From contig MU647975.1 in the NCBI GenBank assembly GCA_026770585.1, positions 9,212 to 32,582 on the forward strand: a stretch of DNA of 23,371 nt, read 5' to 3'. This stretch comes from Baffinella frigidus (lineage: Eukaryota > Cryptophyceae > Cryptomonadales > Baffinellaceae). The notes under the pieces are model-generated. The model saw only the letters and a list, made by a program, of their open reading frames with translations. It did not search any database and was not told where the DNA came from. Below are positions 21,387 through 23,371 of this stretch, piece after piece (the first letter of the stretch is position 1; every line of letters begins with the position of its first letter). The position numbers and the translations under genes were made by a program.

Positions 21387-22305
21387 GAAGCCATTATTAC
21401 CTGTACCGAGTCTGCGGATGGCCTCGCCTCACCCTCCCTCCCACAGTCTCAGTCTTTGGCTACGAAAGGTGTAGCCCTGAACTGGAACTCATGGCTGCTC
21501 GGGCTAGGGCAGACCTGTACCTTCTACCCAACCCCGATAGACCCGTGACAGGAGAACGGAGATTGAATGTGAGAACGGAGATTGAAGGCATGCGCGGTAC
21601 CCATCTTGCTCAACCCCGATAGACCTAGAGTGGATTGGTAGTGTTGACTGATCGACGCTTACCTTGGAACTAATCCACGTTTATCTTGGAACTAATCGGG
21701 GGAAAGGCGACCTTGAAACTCATCTGAATTGGACTCCTTTTGCTGCTCACGTCGAACACGACTACAGGCAAGGATAGCCCTGTGCTGACGTGGTGGACTG
21801 ACTACCTGACCTGGTGGACTCACTGCGGTGTGGGACACTTTGAGTTGACAGAAGTTGACTGAACTGGCTAAACCTCAAGGTGTGCTGGCCCCAGGTGTCG
21901 GTCGAACTGGCTACCTATGGACACGTATCACGGTTCGTGACGTACTGTGTACTGTTGACTATTGGACCGATAATGAAACTGATGAGACCGCCGGGCGCAC
22001 GTACTTGACTAGTTGCCGTACTGTTTAGCAGTCTACAACCGTGTCCTTGGCTCGTGCGAGTACTAGGGTAGCTGGGATAGGGTTCGAACACGAAAGCGTT
22101 ACTTGCTACAAGGAACTGGTGTACTCGGCGTGTCACCTTTGTTTTTAGCCTGAAGTGGAACAAATCCGATTGCGGCTCCCTCGAGTTACGCGTGACAGAA
22201 GGCCTCGAATTGAGGGTAATCCCGCTTGAAATCCAGCAGCTCGGATTCACGATTTGGTTCACTAGTGACACACTAGACCTGCTCGACGTGGTCTTACCCT
22301 GCAAC
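21387..22305. other. No recognisable gene; short duplications
   Basis: GAGAACGGAGATTGAA is tandem at a 19-base period (21552, 21571). CTTGGAACTAATC is repeated near 21663 and 21685, with a relative near 21050. CTGACCTGGTGGACT-type repeats lie near 21786-21825. A long minus-strand open frame begins in the 39-bp repeat and has no domain. Confidence 0.5.
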
Positions 22306-22430
22306 TTGACCAAGTCTACAAACTGTGTCAACTTACCCTTACACTTGACCAAGTCTATAAACTGTGTCAAGTTACCCTTACACTTGACCAAGTCTATAAA
22401 CTGTGTCAACTTACCCTTACACTTGACCAC
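22306..22430. repeat. 39-bp minisatellite, three units plus a partial
   Basis: Units start at 22306, 22345 and 22384, with a partial at 22423. The consensus begins TTGACCAAGTCTATAAACTG and ends TGTCAACTTACCCTTACAC. A detached piece, CTGTGTCAACTTACCCTTAC, occurs near 22493. On the minus strand a 13-residue periodic frame results; I do not call it coding. Confidence 0.95.
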
Positions 22431-22860
22431 TTAATCACTACTGTGGTGTTGAGCATTTTCCACACTCCCACGCAGACACAAGGAATCCAGTACTGTGTCA
22501 ACTTACCCTTACACTCGACTCGAATAAGGACAGTTGGTACAGGGGTTGCTCGTGCGGGCACCACCTCGAGACACCTTTATGGAGTTTGGTGTAAGGGTAC
22601 GCTCACTACTTCTATTCCTATTGGAGAGTTGTACCTACAGTGTAGCACGCACATTCGCAGTCCTCGATACACCCCAACCCCTAAGTGTCCTTATTCGAGA
22701 GTAACCTCACGCAGTCCTCGGTACACCCCGTAAAGGTCAACTCGTTGCGCCTCTCTTTTGGTACTACCCTCCTCGCAGGGGTACCTCGGTTACAAGAAAC
22801 CGCTTCTCAAGAAAACGCACCGAATCCGACCCCTGTGTTTTCTGAAACCTAAAAAAATCG
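22431..22860. other. Mixed decayed repeats, no gene
   Basis: CGCAGTCCTCG(A/G)TACACCCC is duplicated near 22656 and 22710. GTCCTTATTCGAGAGTAACC matches the end of the 9296-9441 element. CAGGGGTACCTCGGTTACAA then GAAACCGC near 22777 is a diverged left arm of the TA-flanked fold-back family. Confidence 0.6.
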
Positions 22861-22965
22861 GACCGACCGGATTCTCCTTCGTCTCCTTATTTTTAAGACA
22901 ACACCGACCGACCGGATTCTCGTGTTTTCTAATGAATTAAGAAAACACCGACCGACCGGATTCTG
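22861..22965. repeat. About 44-bp tandem repeat, three copies
   Basis: GACCGACCGGATTCT starts at 22861, 22906 and 22950. The spacers share TTTTCT and (G)AAAACACC motifs. A CACCGAATCCGACCCC box near 22817 may be a fourth decayed copy. Confidence 0.85.
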
Positions 22966-23100
22966 TGTCTGCCAAGAAAAATCTTGGGCCTCACATCGCT
23001 TACCCCCCCGGAGAATGGAGCTGGCGAATTTTCGGGCCCAAAAACGTGCCAATATTTCCTGAGAAAAACGGGTTCCCGAGTGGTGCAACTTTCAAATTTT

Positions 23101-23371
23101 GGTGATTTTTGAGCACCTGCAGGGCGGTTCACGTGTGTGCACCCTACACTTGTACTTTTGGGTAGGGGGTCGCGGTTGAAACTGGCCTGCAATCGTGGGG
23201 TTGTCTAGTTCAAAATACCCAGAGAATGTGCCGTCACCAGGAGCCGATCACAGGTTGGCCTACATGTACTCGGCCACTTCGGTGATGTGTGGGCACCTGC
23301 AGGGCAGTTCACGTGTGTGCACCATACACTTGTACCTTTGGGGGGGGGGTCGCGGTTGAAACTGGCTTACA
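23101..23371 (+). repeat. 180-bp satellite, first unit and part of the second
   Basis: Bases 23101-23191 recur at 23281-23371 at an exact 180-base offset with few differences (shared CACCTGCAGGGC, GTTCACGTGTGTGCACC, TACACTTGTAC, GGGGGTCGCGGTTGAAACTGG). The window ends inside the second unit, so an array may continue to the right. Confidence 0.85.

Noticed and set aside
21915-22430. 171-residue minus-strand frame with 13-residue repeats
   Set aside because: The repeated part is the 39-bp minisatellite, and the remainder has no recognisable domain or supporting start context.
1-23371. tRNA, rRNA, snRNA or spliced-leader genes
   Set aside because: I looked for T-loop GGTTCGAATC-type boxes, 5S and snRNA core motifs and a dinoflagellate-type leader, and saw no convincing match by eye.

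Overview
This looks like nuclear DNA from a eukaryote with plant/algal-type telomeres, sampled from a repeat-rich, gene-poor region. The grounds are long interstitial tracts of TTTAGGG and its variants, an apparent GT-AG intron, hAT DNA-transposon remains, many fold-back elements, CT/GA microsatellites and minisatellites. No prokaryotic gene organisation, tRNA, rRNA or CRISPR array is visible. A microalga, perhaps a chromerid-type alveolate, is my best guess. That guess rests on repeat style and telomere type only.

Layout. 1-933: degenerate telomere-like repeat next to a minus-strand PAS-domain gene fragment. 934-2900: mostly featureless AT-richer DNA with a few hairpins. 2900-4410: large fold-back block with a perfect 91-bp inverted repeat, GCGAAGC mini-hairpins, a 49-bp tandem repeat, and the C-terminal end of a hAT transposase followed by a possible poly(A) signal. 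4410-9600: dense transposon graveyard. It holds a TA-flanked fold-back family (ends CAGGGGTACCTCGCTCATAAG), a 100-150 bp dispersed repeat (families A and B), a retroposon-like element C nested in a fold-back copy, a 22-bp minisatellite and several single-copy fold-backs. 9600-11000 and 14490-15370: two big telomeric-repeat islands that share the same two non-telomeric modules in the same order. 11000-12870: small transposons, including a clean 192-bp hAT-type MITE with a perfect 8-bp target duplication. 12802-13292: minus-strand two-exon gene model whose splice completes an IQ (calmodulin-binding) motif. 15370-18100: more A/B/C repeats, an inverted-repeat element, a telomeric tract in the opposite orientation and a 109-nt hairpin. 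18143-20165: a GC-rich stretch with two plausible hypothetical coding regions. 20614-20808: minus-strand fragment with a YYVGDLCYV motif. 20860-23371: a chain of tandem repeats with periods 77, 36, 19, 39, about 44 and finally 180 bp, the last running off the window end.

No operon or pathway links these genes. Probably real host coding sequence is limited to the PAS, IQ and YYVGDLCYV fragments and possibly the two hypothetical ORFs at 18.1-19.7 kb. The rest is largely mobile-element and satellite DNA. Nested insertions give a relative order: fold-back and B elements first, element C later.
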